A stretch of 64,000 bases of DNA from Wocania_A spongiicola (GTDB lineage Bacteria; Bacteroidota; Bacteroidia; Flavobacteriales; Flavobacteriaceae): contig NZ_JAMFLZ010000001.1 in the NCBI RefSeq assembly GCF_023502325.1, positions 248,001 to 312,000 of the forward strand, in the 5' to 3' direction. The position numbers were made by a program, and so were the translations under genes. This document shows, piece after piece, positions 8,799 to 17,905 of the stretch. Every line of letters begins with the position of its first letter. Position 1 is the first letter of the stretch. The notes beneath the pieces are model-generated. The model worked only from the letters and a program-made list of their open reading frames with translations, did no database searches and had not been told where the DNA came from.

Positions 8799-9221
8799 TT
8801 AATTGGTGTAACTGTTTTTTTCCTCTGTTTTATCACTAAGATATTGCACGAATTCAAACTGATTTCCATCGACATCAGCAAAATAGTCTCTAATTCTAAA
8901 TTGTTCTACTTCTTTTGGAAAATCTCGCTTATAACCATTACTAAGAAGATTGTTTGCTATTTCTTCTACATTAGGCACTACAAACCCTAAGTGATTGATT
9001 CCTATTTTATCATAGTTCTTGTCAACTTTTAAATCACTTAGCTTTGCTTGATTAATAGCAATATAGGTGTCATCATCTCCTAAGTGCACCCATTCTCTCA
9101 TCTCGTTACCACCACCTCGTATCTTAAAGTGAGGAAAGGCGGTTTGGAAGAACTTAATGGCCTCCTGTAGGTCGTTTACTGTAATATTGGCGTGTTCTAA
9201 ATACATACTTTGTGTTCTCAT
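8799..9221 (-). CDS. VOC superfamily (glyoxalase/bleomycin resistance/dioxygenase-like) protein
   Basis: A single VOC module of about 140 residues. The N-terminal half has YLEHANITVNDLQEAIKFFQ and WVHLGDDDTYIAI; the C-terminal half has INHLGFVVPNVEEI and the typical YFADVDGNQFEFVQY. H near the start and E in the FEF strand are possible metal ligands. The reaction cannot be assigned because VOC proteins range from isomerases to dioxygenases and binding proteins. I chose MRTQSMYLEH (9221) because the upstream 14 codons of the longer frame are atypical; MYLEH at 9206 is also possible. It sits downstream of a LuxR-type regulator on the same strand. Confidence 0.8.
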   Translation of the reverse strand: MRTQSMYLEHANITVNDLQEAIKFFQTAFPHFKIRGGGNEMREWVHLGDDDTYIAINQAKLSDLKVDKNYDKIGINHLGFVVPNVEEIANNLLSNGYKRDFPKEVEQFRIRDYFADVDGNQFEFVQYLSDKTEEKNSYTN

Positions 9222-9336
9222 ATTATTATTTTTTAATTTATAACAAATATCAGAATAGCACAAAAGCTATAAAACGGACTTCAGTACAGAAAAACACCTG
9301 TACCATAGTACAGGTTAATGATAAATTAAAAGTAAT

Positions 9337-10275
9337 TTAGACACTTAGAAGGCCTCTCTTTAAACTAATATCTACTGCTTCGGTACGCGTATTTGCATTG
9401 AGTTTAGATAAAATGGCAGTAACGTGGAATTTAACTGTACGCTCGGATATGAATAATTCTTCACCTATTTGACCGTTAGTTAAACCTCTCCTTATTAAGG
9501 TAAGAACTTCTAATTCTCGCTTAGTTAAGGGCAAGTCTGGATAGAGAAACTCTTTAGAGTTATTCCTCGCTTTTTCTTGCTCTTTTGTTTCTTTGCTAAA
9601 CATCGTTAAATGCTTCTGAAGCTCCTTGGCCTTATGCAATGCTTCACTTATTTTGTTATCGTTACTATCTGAATTACCAAGGCAGGATACTATGGCTTCT
9701 ATTTGTGGATGAAAAACCCGTTCAAGTACTTTATGAAGAGATACATCTGATTTAAGATTGTTGCTCCTATTTGAATGTTGTAATCTTGTACGTTGAATTG
9801 CTGTCCCAACTAACTCACTAATGGTATTAAGAATAGCCAATTCCTTTTCGTTCAGTTGTCGCGTTTCTTTACTTAGCAAGTTCATGAGTCCTACCTTTTG
9901 CCTATTAACGGTAATGGGAATTACAGCATGAAACTTTAAGTCTTTAGTTCCTGTGCTAATATTCTCTAACCTTGAGCAAGTAATCTCACTAATATTCATT
10001 GCCTGATCTATATCGTCTGCCAAATACTGTTTTATACAATAACACCTACCAGATAAGCGCTCTGGATGATTGCTTAAAGCAGGAGGCAGATTGTAGGAAG
10101 CAGCTAAGTACACCGATTTATTATCTGGTTCGGTAAGCCAAAACCAACCTGTTTCTAAGTTTAGAATCTCAACAGTCTTCTCTAAAGATTTTCTAAGCGC
10201 AGAATGTAGAGAGAACTCCTTATTTAGATGGCTCGCTATTTCATATAAATGAGAAAAATAATCTTTATCGTTCAT
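9337..10275 (-). CDS. GAF-domain LuxR-type transcriptional regulator
   Basis: Residues about 20-162 form a GAF sensor domain (LETGWFWLTEP, GRCYCIKQYL, FHAVIPITVNRQKVGLMNL). Residues about 250-312 are a LuxR C-terminal helix-turn-helix (LTKRELEVLTLIRRGLTNGQIGEELFISERTVKFHV). The GAF domain has a Cys-x-Cys (CYC, near 78-80) and a further Cys near 100; whether these bind a metal or haem is open. There is no receiver domain, so it is probably a one-component ligand sensor. It is followed on the same strand by the VOC gene after 115 bases, a plausible target. Upstream is the macroglobulin gene, only 32 bases away. Confidence 0.87.
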   Translation of the reverse strand: MNDKDYFSHLYEIASHLNKEFSLHSALRKSLEKTVEILNLETGWFWLTEPDNKSVYLAASYNLPPALSNHPERLSGRCYCIKQYLADDIDQAMNISEITCSRLENISTGTKDLKFHAVIPITVNRQKVGLMNLLSKETRQLNEKELAILNTISELVGTAIQRTRLQHSNRSNNLKSDVSLHKVLERVFHPQIEAIVSCLGNSDSNDNKISEALHKAKELQKHLTMFSKETKEQEKARNNSKEFLYPDLPLTKRELEVLTLIRRGLTNGQIGEELFISERTVKFHVTAILSKLNANTRTEAVDISLKRGLLSV

Positions 10276-10307
10276 TGTTGAATTCTAAATATAGAGAAAA
10301 GAATTCA

Positions 10308-13300
10308 TTATTTCTCAACTACAACCCATTTCCCTTTAGTTCTAACCAAATATTCATTGTCGTACATGGCTTCAGCTTGGATTCCAGGCAAATAGTAAGT
10401 TCCTAAATACGATGCATTTAACATCACATTAAAAGTTTTAGTACTATGTTTCCCTTTTTCTGGTAAATCAAAATAGAAGTTTACACGATCATCTCTAATA
10501 TCTGTAAATCTAGCTTGACTAGTTGTCGCACTGCCAAAATCTGTAAATCGTGTATTCACAATTTCCCACCCCGATGGAAAAACTTGTGTAAGCGCTATAT
10601 CGTTTACGCGTTCATTTTTCAAATTACTAACACTAACCGTAGCAACAAAATCTTGTCCTTGCTGTAGTTTGGACACATTAATTTTATTTCCTTTTAAATC
10701 TTTGTATGTATATACTACACTTAAACCACGTTGTTCGGCAAGTTCTTGACCTAAAGGTAGTTTCCCTGAGTTTAAAACCCGTACATAAACCACATTGTCT
10801 TTCTGGTTTGTAAAAGACAAACTATTTTTACCATCATTTACTTTTAACTCGCGTTGTGCAATGGCACTTTTTGTGTCTATGCTTTCTGTTTTTCCATTAA
10901 TTGTATAATTTACTTTTAATGCTTTTCCTCCATTAGCATTCACCATTTTTGCCATAGCCAATAAACTGTAAGCTGTTGTTTGTGTACTCATCCAACGATT
11001 ACTAGATAAATCTTTTGCAATGTATTGAGCCAATTCACGCATATTTTTGTTTTTAGTAAGCACCATAGTCTCTAAAGCCATGGCACGATTTCTATCTCTA
11101 GAACCATACGTGTAATAATTATAACGGACAGGTTTAAATTCAATGTTTGCAGATTGCGAAATTTTATCGCTAGCTTCTTTTTGTCCTGCCAAAGCATAAG
11201 CCGCAGCTAATCGCCATTTGGCTTCGTTTGAAATTTCGCTAAACTCTCGTAAACGGTTCATACTTGCCAGATCTGGACTTCCTGCCAATGCCAAAGTGTA
11301 TAATCTGTAAGCTTGGGCTAAATCAGAATTATAACTTCTATAACTTGGACGCCAATTACTTGCTGCCTGTTTTTGATAAGCAATCCAGTTGCTTTTAAAA
11401 GTTAATGGTAACACATAACCTTTCTTTTCGGCTTCAATTAAAAAATGCCCAGCGTAACTGGTTCCCCAATCGTTTGCGTTGTTTTCTCCCATCCAATAAC
11501 TCATGCCTCCGTTTGGTCTTTGAAAATGCCCTAATCGTTTTATACCGTTTTCAATATTATTTTGAATAACTTGCTTTTTCTTGTGAGTTAAATCGAAAAT
11601 ATCACCTAAAAATAACTGCGGAAATACACTCGATGTGGTTTGTTCTACACAACCATGTGGATACTGAATTAAATATTGCAATCTGCGTGAAAAATCCATT
11701 GGAGGTAATGTAGAAAACTCTAACGTAGCCGAATTTGTTCCTGCTACACCAAAGGTAGAAAACTCTAAAGTTTCATTTGTATTCGCCTCTAATGTTTTAT
11801 CAATGGCTTTTGATGTGATTGGATTTGGGTTTATTACATCCAATTCTACTTTGTAAGTAGACTTTTCACCATGTCCAGTGGCAATAACTTCAACTGTATT
11901 AATGCCTTTTGCTTTACTAACATCAAGTTCAAAATACGTCATTTGCTCATCGGGTTTAGCAAAACTTAGTGATTTTTTAGCGCTGCCAGCTACAGTAATT
12001 CCATTGCTTAATTTTAAACTAATGTTTACATTTTTAACTTTGGGCTCCATTGCAAAAACCGTTACAGGAAGTGTTACTTTTTCCCCTGAACTTAATTTCC
12101 GCGGAAGTGTTGCTAAAACCATTAAAGGTTTTTTAACTTCAACAGATTTATCGGTGCTTCCATAAGCTTCATTTTTATTATCACCAGCAATAACCATGGT
12201 GCGTACAGCGCCAATGTAGTTTGGTAATTTTATGGTATGCGTTTTTTGTTCACCAGTATTTAAAGAAAAAGGGCCTAAATAAGTAACTACAGGCTTAAAA
12301 CGATTGGCTTTTTTGTTTTTTCCGCCAGCAGCATTGCCATCACCACCAATAGCAAAAACTTGATCTATACTACCAGAATATGCACCAATAATAGCATCAA
12401 AGACATCCCAAGTCTTAACACCTAAAGCTTCTCGCTTATAAAACTCGTTCCAGGCATTAGGCGTTTTAAATCGTGTTAAATCTAGTAAGCCTTCTTCAAC
12501 CATGGCTATTGTATAGGTCATAGCTTTGTTGCTTTTTTCTGAAACAGTAACCTTAAATGTTTCTTTTGGACGTAATACATTAGGCATTTTTAGTTGAGGT
12601 TCTAATTTGGTGTTTGGGTCTTCAACCATTAAAGGAATGACACCAAATAACCGAATAGGCAAATCGTTTTCTGAAATGGCATGCGGTTGCAAAAGCGAAA
12701 TATTTACAAATACATTTGGTGCCATTTCTGATGTTACAGGAATATTAACCGTAGTTTCCCTTGGTTGCGTTTTTACCCATTTAAAATCTAGAACTTCGGT
12801 GCCATTTTCAATACTTACTAAAGCACGACCTTCGCTACCAGATTGAAACGTTATTTTTGCGGTTTCGCCAACGTTATACTTTTCTTTATCTGCAGAAAAC
12901 ACAAGCATTTTTGCAGCTTCTTTATCTCCAGATGTAGAGTTGCTCCACCAGTTTTTATAAAAATAAGCTGTTCTTCCTGTAGCATGACCGCTTATTGGAT
13001 CAATAATTCTGATAAGATAGCGGCCTCTGTCTTGGTCTGGAATGTTTATGTTTAATGTACTTTTTCCGTTAGCATCCGTATTTATTTTAGAACTTAAATA
13101 AGGTCTGTGGTAGCTACTTGAAACATAGCTTGATAGATTATCGTAAGATGAGTTCCACCACCAGCGCCATTCAATTTTATATACTTTTACTTCAAGGTTG
13201 TTTCGTTTTATGGGTTTTCCGTGAGCATCAACAACTACAACATCAAAGGCTTGGTTTTCATCTGTAAAAAACGAACCGTAAGCATTTCCTTTTGGAGAAC

Positions 13301-15878
13301 GCAAACCAACAAATGACTCGTAAGGGGCATATTTTTTTGTAAATGCATCCATGGAGAAATCGCCACCGTTTTCAAAGGCTCTTACTAAAAATTGAGCATT
13401 TAACATCCCTGGAGCGTTTTTGCCAACATTTAGTTTATTATTAATTTTTGCTAAGCCTTCAGCATTAACATTACCCTCAAAAATATTGAATTCTTCAGTT
13501 TGAAATTTACGCGTAGGATCATTAAAGACGTAGTTTTTATAATTTTTAAAACTTGTATACGATGGTGTAAACTTTGCTTTAATTTCTGCCTTTAGGTTTT
13601 TCCCTGGAGCACCATGAAGCCATTTAACATCTAATGTTCCTTTTAATGGAGCTTTACTAGTTAAGATGTCATTCTCAAAATCCACTTTAATTTTTAAACG
13701 ATTTGGTTTAACGGTTTCAATTTTTAAACCTTTATAAAATGTTGCACCACCAACAGAAACTTTGGCATTATAATTACCAGTTTTATCTTCTTGAGACGTT
13801 GGAACTGTGAATTTGTAAAAATTATTAAGATTATTAGTAGTTACTTTTTTATATACCAATTTCCCATTAGGATTTGTAATTTCCATTTTAACAGGATGCC
13901 CTTTTGGAAGCTTATTATGGGTATCGTTTAGCATAAAGGTTAAATGGAGTGAGTCTCCAGGTCGCCAAACCCCACGTTCTCCATAAATGTAACCTTTAAG
14001 TCCGCGTTGTAAACGGTTTCCAGAAACATCAAATTTACTTAGTGACAACGAATTTCCGTCATATAGTTTTACATACGTTGTGTTTTGCCCTTTAGAAACA
14101 ATAGCGAAATTAGCATGCTTTTCAGAATCGATAGTAATTAAACCTTGGTCGTCAGTGGTTCTGCTAGCTATGTTTTGTTGCTGAAAATTATAAAGTGTAA
14201 CCTTTGCACCCGCTTCTGGGTTGGTGCTTAAAATATTAGTTACTGCAAAATAATATGAGTTATTTGAGCCTCGTTTTGCAATAACACCAAGGTTTGAAGC
14301 TAGTAAGTTTTGAGACACTATTTTGCGTTCATTATAATAAGCATCATGACATGGGTTTTGTTCTTCACGCCAATTGTAGCTATAATTTTTATATCGATAT
14401 ACTAAATTATCCCAATATGCTTCTTCTTTTAAATCTTCATCTTCCGTAGAGATTTCATTTAAACTATCTTCATAATAGTCCTCTTCGTAATACTCGTCAT
14501 ATTCATCATTTTCAGCATTAGTAATATTAGAATTTGCCTCGCAATCATATAACGAATAATTTCTGTTATAACTTAATTCTATACGATAAATAGTGCCAGT
14601 ATCAGCTTTAAAGAACTTAGACAAATCAATACTATAAGCTTTCCACTTTCCAGTATTTTCTGCTGGAGTTTGAAGCTGAATAGTTTGTTTTGCAATACGA
14701 CGACCTACTTTTTTAATATCATAAGTGTTATTGCTATTTAAATTATTGTCTTGTAGAAATTGAAGGATATTGTCTTCAAAAATTTTAATAACTCTAACAT
14801 CAACAGCGCTTAAATTAACGGCCTCAAAATTGAATTTTAATTCTTCAGAATTAGGTAAAATAGTACCATTGCTAATTAAACGCACATGAGGCTTTAATTC
14901 TTCAAAAGCAATAATTTCAGAGAATGGTTTCTTTAATTTGTAACTCTCGGTATTTTTAATACCTTGAAAAACATCAACCTGAATATTGCCAACTAATTTG
15001 CTGTCTGGATATACTTTTAACACATTGCCATCAACAATATATTTTGGGCTTTTAACTTTTTGAATAGTAACTAATCCATCAAAATTTTGCTGTTTTTTTA
15101 AAGGGTCTGAAAAATTGATAGACAAATGTTGTTCTGGCGATTGAATAACATCTACATCAACAATTGTAAAGTTATTTTTTCCAGGAATATTGATTGTATT
15201 TTCACCTTTGTTTGATGCTTTTATGTTTTTCCCGTTCCACTTTACAAGAATTTTGCTGTCTTCAACTTGTCGATTAATGCTATCAATTTTAAATTCGAAA
15301 AACTTAGAACTCACATTTGTTTCATTAAAAACAATAGATAAATTTTTACTGTTTTGAGAAGCTTCAACTAAAGTTTTGGCATCGTTAATTGATATAATAT
15401 CGGCAGATTTAATATTCCCTTCAAGATATTGCCATTCTTTGCTATAAGATTGTAAATGATTTGTAACTACATTGAAATTTGGAGTGATGGTTTTAAACTG
15501 AAAGGTATAACCTTTAAAGCCTTTGGGCATGTTTTCATAAATGCTTCCAAGTTTTACTGTAATAGTGTATTCTGTTGCAGGTTCCAAATATTCGTCCGGT
15601 GTAAAAAGTAGAGTATGCTTATTGGAAGCAGTTAATTTGCCCTCAACATGAGGTTTTATACTTACGATTTTATCAGTGATTTCCATACCCATTTCCCAAC
15701 CTTCAACATCGTTAGCTAAACTAATTTGAATAGGACTAGCAACTGATGTAATTCCAGATGTTGTGTAACTAATGTAATCTCTGAATTTGAAAAGATTATC
15801 GGTTTCTACCACTTTCTTTTTACAGGATATAACTAACGTAAGAATTAATACGAAAGCAAAAAGTTTTTTTAATGACAT
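10308..15878 (-). CDS. Bacterial alpha-2-macroglobulin family lipoprotein
   Basis: The giant envelope protein (1856 residues) has an N-terminal lipoprotein signal (LTLVISC followed by KKK). It then has macroglobulin-like beta domains, the MG2/bait region (GYIYGERGVWRPGDSLHLTF), and an A2M domain with EEGLLDLTRF. The intact thioester motif G-C-V-E-Q-T has its Cys near residue 1410, before the alpha-helical thioester domain. The family traps proteases that breach the outer membrane and is usually coupled to PBP1C, which repairs peptidoglycan. Here pbpC lies at 3231-5582 with four same-strand genes and one opposite-strand gene in between. An acidic D/E/Y-rich insertion near residues 455-485 is notable. 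The start is well supported by the lipobox. Confidence 0.92.
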   Translation of the reverse strand: MSLKKLFAFVLILTLVISCKKKVVETDNLFKFRDYISYTTSGITSVASPIQISLANDVEGWEMGMEITDKIVSIKPHVEGKLTASNKHTLLFTPDEYLEPATEYTITVKLGSIYENMPKGFKGYTFQFKTITPNFNVVTNHLQSYSKEWQYLEGNIKSADIISINDAKTLVEASQNSKNLSIVFNETNVSSKFFEFKIDSINRQVEDSKILVKWNGKNIKASNKGENTINIPGKNNFTIVDVDVIQSPEQHLSINFSDPLKKQQNFDGLVTIQKVKSPKYIVDGNVLKVYPDSKLVGNIQVDVFQGIKNTESYKLKKPFSEIIAFEELKPHVRLISNGTILPNSEELKFNFEAVNLSAVDVRVIKIFEDNILQFLQDNNLNSNNTYDIKKVGRRIAKQTIQLQTPAENTGKWKAYSIDLSKFFKADTGTIYRIELSYNRNYSLYDCEANSNITNAENDEYDEYYEEDYYEDSLNEISTEDEDLKEEAYWDNLVYRYKNYSYNWREEQNPCHDAYYNERKIVSQNLLASNLGVIAKRGSNNSYYFAVTNILSTNPEAGAKVTLYNFQQQNIASRTTDDQGLITIDSEKHANFAIVSKGQNTTYVKLYDGNSLSLSKFDVSGNRLQRGLKGYIYGERGVWRPGDSLHLTFMLNDTHNKLPKGHPVKMEITNPNGKLVYKKVTTNNLNNFYKFTVPTSQEDKTGNYNAKVSVGGATFYKGLKIETVKPNRLKIKVDFENDILTSKAPLKGTLDVKWLHGAPGKNLKAEIKAKFTPSYTSFKNYKNYVFNDPTRKFQTEEFNIFEGNVNAEGLAKINNKLNVGKNAPGMLNAQFLVRAFENGGDFSMDAFTKKYAPYESFVGLRSPKGNAYGSFFTDENQAFDVVVVDAHGKPIKRNNLEVKVYKIEWRWWWNSSYDNLSSYVSSSYHRPYLSSKINTDANGKSTLNINIPDQDRGRYLIRIIDPISGHATGRTAYFYKNWWSNSTSGDKEAAKMLVFSADKEKYNVGETAKITFQSGSEGRALVSIENGTEVLDFKWVKTQPRETTVNIPVTSEMAPNVFVNISLLQPHAISENDLPIRLFGVIPLMVEDPNTKLEPQLKMPNVLRPKETFKVTVSEKSNKAMTYTIAMVEEGLLDLTRFKTPNAWNEFYKREALGVKTWDVFDAIIGAYSGSIDQVFAIGGDGNAAGGKNKKANRFKPVVTYLGPFSLNTGEQKTHTIKLPNYIGAVRTMVIAGDNKNEAYGSTDKSVEVKKPLMVLATLPRKLSSGEKVTLPVTVFAMEPKVKNVNISLKLSNGITVAGSAKKSLSFAKPDEQMTYFELDVSKAKGINTVEVIATGHGEKSTYKVELDVINPNPITSKAIDKTLEANTNETLEFSTFGVAGTNSATLEFSTLPPMDFSRRLQYLIQYPHGCVEQTTSSVFPQLFLGDIFDLTHKKKQVIQNNIENGIKRLGHFQRPNGGMSYWMGENNANDWGTSYAGHFLIEAEKKGYVLPLTFKSNWIAYQKQAASNWRPSYRSYNSDLAQAYRLYTLALAGSPDLASMNRLREFSEISNEAKWRLAAAYALAGQKEASDKISQSANIEFKPVRYNYYTYGSRDRNRAMALETMVLTKNKNMRELAQYIAKDLSSNRWMSTQTTAYSLLAMAKMVNANGGKALKVNYTINGKTESIDTKSAIAQRELKVNDGKNSLSFTNQKDNVVYVRVLNSGKLPLGQELAEQRGLSVVYTYKDLKGNKINVSKLQQGQDFVATVSVSNLKNERVNDIALTQVFPSGWEIVNTRFTDFGSATTSQARFTDIRDDRVNFYFDLPEKGKHSTKTFNVMLNASYLGTYYLPGIQAEAMYDNEYLVRTKGKWVVVEK

Positions 15879-16229
15879 AGGATTGATGGATTTAAGTGAA
15901 AATGAACTGGTGAAAAGAAAGCGTAGGCAGTTTCATTTGTAGATTTTTATTGATTTTATCTGTCAAATGTAACATCGAAATAGCTTTTGTAGGAGAAAGA
16001 TATTTTTTACATACGATGTTTCTTGTTAATAAAGTTACGTTCAAATTTTGATGTTTAGATTTTTTTAAAACGTTAAATAAGTCTTAACGTTTTAAATGTT
16101 CATTTTTTTAAAATTAATTAAAAAACTCGATGAACGTCCTTTTTTAGAATATAAATACTAGAATTTTTGTGTCTATGGATCTATAAATCAAAAACTAGCG
16201 TATATTCGAATACCCCAAATTAAATACTT
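15879..16229. other. 351-bp divergent intergenic region
   Basis: It separates the macroglobulin gene (leftward) from the CAP-domain gene (rightward). It contains a perfect 13-bp inverted repeat at 16064-16096, a second A/T-only palindrome near 16104-16126, and a TATATTCG at 16201-16208 that could be the -7 element for the CAP gene. I see no open reading frame with protein-like composition and no tRNA-like fold. Confidence 0.6.
16064..16096. repeat. Perfect 13-bp inverted repeat with 7-base spacer
   Basis: The left arm TTTAAAACGTTAA is repeated as its exact reverse complement after the spacer ATAAGTC. It lies about 185 bases before the macroglobulin start and 134 before the CAP start. It has no T-run of terminator type and neither gene ends here, so a dimeric operator is more likely than a terminator. 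Confidence 0.6.
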
Positions 16230-16736
16230 ATGAAAACCTACTATTTTAAAACCTGGTTAATTTTGTCTTGTTTTGCAGTATTAACGTGTACTGTTTCATG
16301 TTCAAAAGATGATTCGCTTGAAGACATAGAAAAGTTAGAAACACTCTCTATTGAAGAAGAAATATTTCAACTAGTAAACTTACATAGAGCGAGTATTGGT
16401 AAAGAGCCTCTAGCCATAAACAATTTAGCAACAGAATTAGCAGAAGAGCATACCCATTATATGATTGCGCAAAAGGATATAAGTCATGATTATTTTGACG
16501 AAAGGTCCGATCGATTATTTAATGAAGAAAAAGCTTCTAGAACTGGAGAAAATGTTGCTTATGGTCAACAATCAGCTAAAGATGTTATGGACGCTTGGAT
16601 AGATAGCAGTGGGCATCGAGCAAATATAGAAGGTGATTTTACACATATTGGCATTAGTGTTGTAAAAAATAGTTCAGGAGTATATTATTTTACACAGATT
16701 TTCCTAAAGAAAAAGCCAGAGCCAAATAATACTTAA
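16230..16736 (+). CDS. CAP (SCP/YkwD) domain lipoprotein
   Basis: A lipoprotein signal with lipobox TVSC (Cys24) is followed by a single CAP domain. It shows the bacterial YkwD features NLHRASIGKEPL, EEHTHYM (first His), TGENVAYG and SSGHRANIEGDFTHIGIS (second His), ending in YYFTQIF. The protein should be anchored in the outer membrane or periplasm. The biochemical role of bacterial CAP proteins is poorly defined. Its stop shares TTAA with the convergent isoaspartyl peptidase gene. Confidence 0.88.
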   Translation: MKTYYFKTWLILSCFAVLTCTVSCSKDDSLEDIEKLETLSIEEEIFQLVNLHRASIGKEPLAINNLATELAEEHTHYMIAQKDISHDYFDERSDRLFNEEKASRTGENVAYGQQSAKDVMDAWIDSSGHRANIEGDFTHIGISVVKNSSGVYYFTQIFLKKKPEPNNT

Positions 16737-17782
16737 TTCTTATAAATCCCAATAGACAATTCACCTTTATCGTTTATGGTAGCTCTGTACATGCCAGCAG
16801 TATTAAACTCGGCTACCATATTTCCGTTTTTATCAATGGCAACAATACCTCCTGTACCACCAAGACGGGTTAATTTATTTTGAATGACTTCTTGAGCGGC
16901 TTCTTTTAAGCTCAAGTTTTTATATTCCATTAAAGCAGAAATATCATAAGCGATCATTCCACGAATAAAATATTCGCCCCAACCTGTACTTGACACGGCA
17001 CAAGTATTATTATTAGCATATGTACCAGCGCCAATAATTGGAGAATCTCCTATGCGCCCCCAGCGTTTATTGGTCATTCCACCTGTTGAGGTTCCAGCAG
17101 CTAAGTTGCCGTTTTTGTCTAAGGCAGCACAACCCACAGTTCCAAATTTTGAATCTTTAATATCGCCATCATAAAACGAAACTTTAGTATCATGATCTAG
17201 TTCTGTTTGTTCTTTTTCTTTTATGTTTTGAAGTGATTTATAGCGCCTTTCAGTATAAAAATAATTTGGCTCAACAATTTGTAAACCTTGTTTTTTTGCA
17301 AATGTGTCTGCCCCTTTTCCAGACAGCATTACATGAGGCGATTTTTCCATAACAGCCTTGGCTAAATCAATAGGGTTTTTAACGGTTGTGGTTCCTGCTG
17401 AAGCTCCTGCGTTTAAAGTTTTTCCGTCCATAATAGAAGCATCATGCTCGTTAGTTTCTTCATGAGTAAAAACAGCACCTTTTCCTGCATTAAATAAAGG
17501 TGAGTCTTCCATAACATTTATAGTTTTTGTTACAGCATCTATACTAGTCCCCCCGTTTTTTAAAATTTCATAACCTACTCTAATAGCCTCTTCTAATTTC
17601 TGTTTATAAGCGGTTTCCATCTCTGGAGACATATTCTTTTTTAAAATAGTGCCGGCACCTCCATGAATAATAATAGAGAATTCTTGTCTAGGGTTGTCTG
17701 TTGTTACTTCAGTATTGTTTTCAGCATTTTTACAAGCACTAAAAATGAATAAAGTAGAAAGTAAAAAGATGATTTTTTTCAT
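16733..17782 (-). CDS. Isoaspartyl peptidase / plant-type L-asparaginase (Ntn hydrolase) lipoprotein
   Basis: This asparaginase type 2 enzyme removes isoaspartyl residues from peptides or hydrolyses asparagine. It matures by autocleavage before the nucleophile Thr215 in SKFGTVGC. Other family marks are IIHGGAGT near the start, LFNAGKGAVF, SGKGADTFA and GTSTGGMTNKRWGRIGDSPIIGAGTYA, which is the substrate loop. An N-terminal lipobox (FSAC, Cys17) indicates export and lipidation, so it probably acts on peptides in the periplasm. Length is normal for the family plus a signal peptide. Confidence 0.9.
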   Translation of the reverse strand: MKKIIFLLSTLFIFSACKNAENNTEVTTDNPRQEFSIIIHGGAGTILKKNMSPEMETAYKQKLEEAIRVGYEILKNGGTSIDAVTKTINVMEDSPLFNAGKGAVFTHEETNEHDASIMDGKTLNAGASAGTTTVKNPIDLAKAVMEKSPHVMLSGKGADTFAKKQGLQIVEPNYFYTERRYKSLQNIKEKEQTELDHDTKVSFYDGDIKDSKFGTVGCAALDKNGNLAAGTSTGGMTNKRWGRIGDSPIIGAGTYANNNTCAVSSTGWGEYFIRGMIAYDISALMEYKNLSLKEAAQEVIQNKLTRLGGTGGIVAIDKNGNMVAEFNTAGMYRATINDKGELSIGIYKN

Positions 17783-17834
17783 AATAAATAGAGTCTGCTA
17801 AATGGCTTTTAAAGATAGTATTTTTAATATAAAA

Positions 17835-17869
17835 TTGAGAAAGATAAACACTATAAATTAGTATATTCG
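17835..17869 (+). promoter_or_regulatory. Candidate Bacteroidota promoter for the ALDH gene
   Basis: TTG at 17835-17837 and TATATTCG at 17862-17869 (spacer 24, somewhat long) precede the start codon at 17906 by a short A-rich leader. TATATTCG is a common variant of the TAnnTTTG -7 element. Confidence 0.4.
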
Positions 17870-17905
17870 CAACAAAATTTAGTAATAATAATAAAACGAA
17901 AATAT

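Noticed and set aside
8778..8990. 70-residue plus-strand frame opposite the VOC gene
   Set aside because: It overlaps the VOC domain on the other strand and reads as a random hydrophobic stretch.
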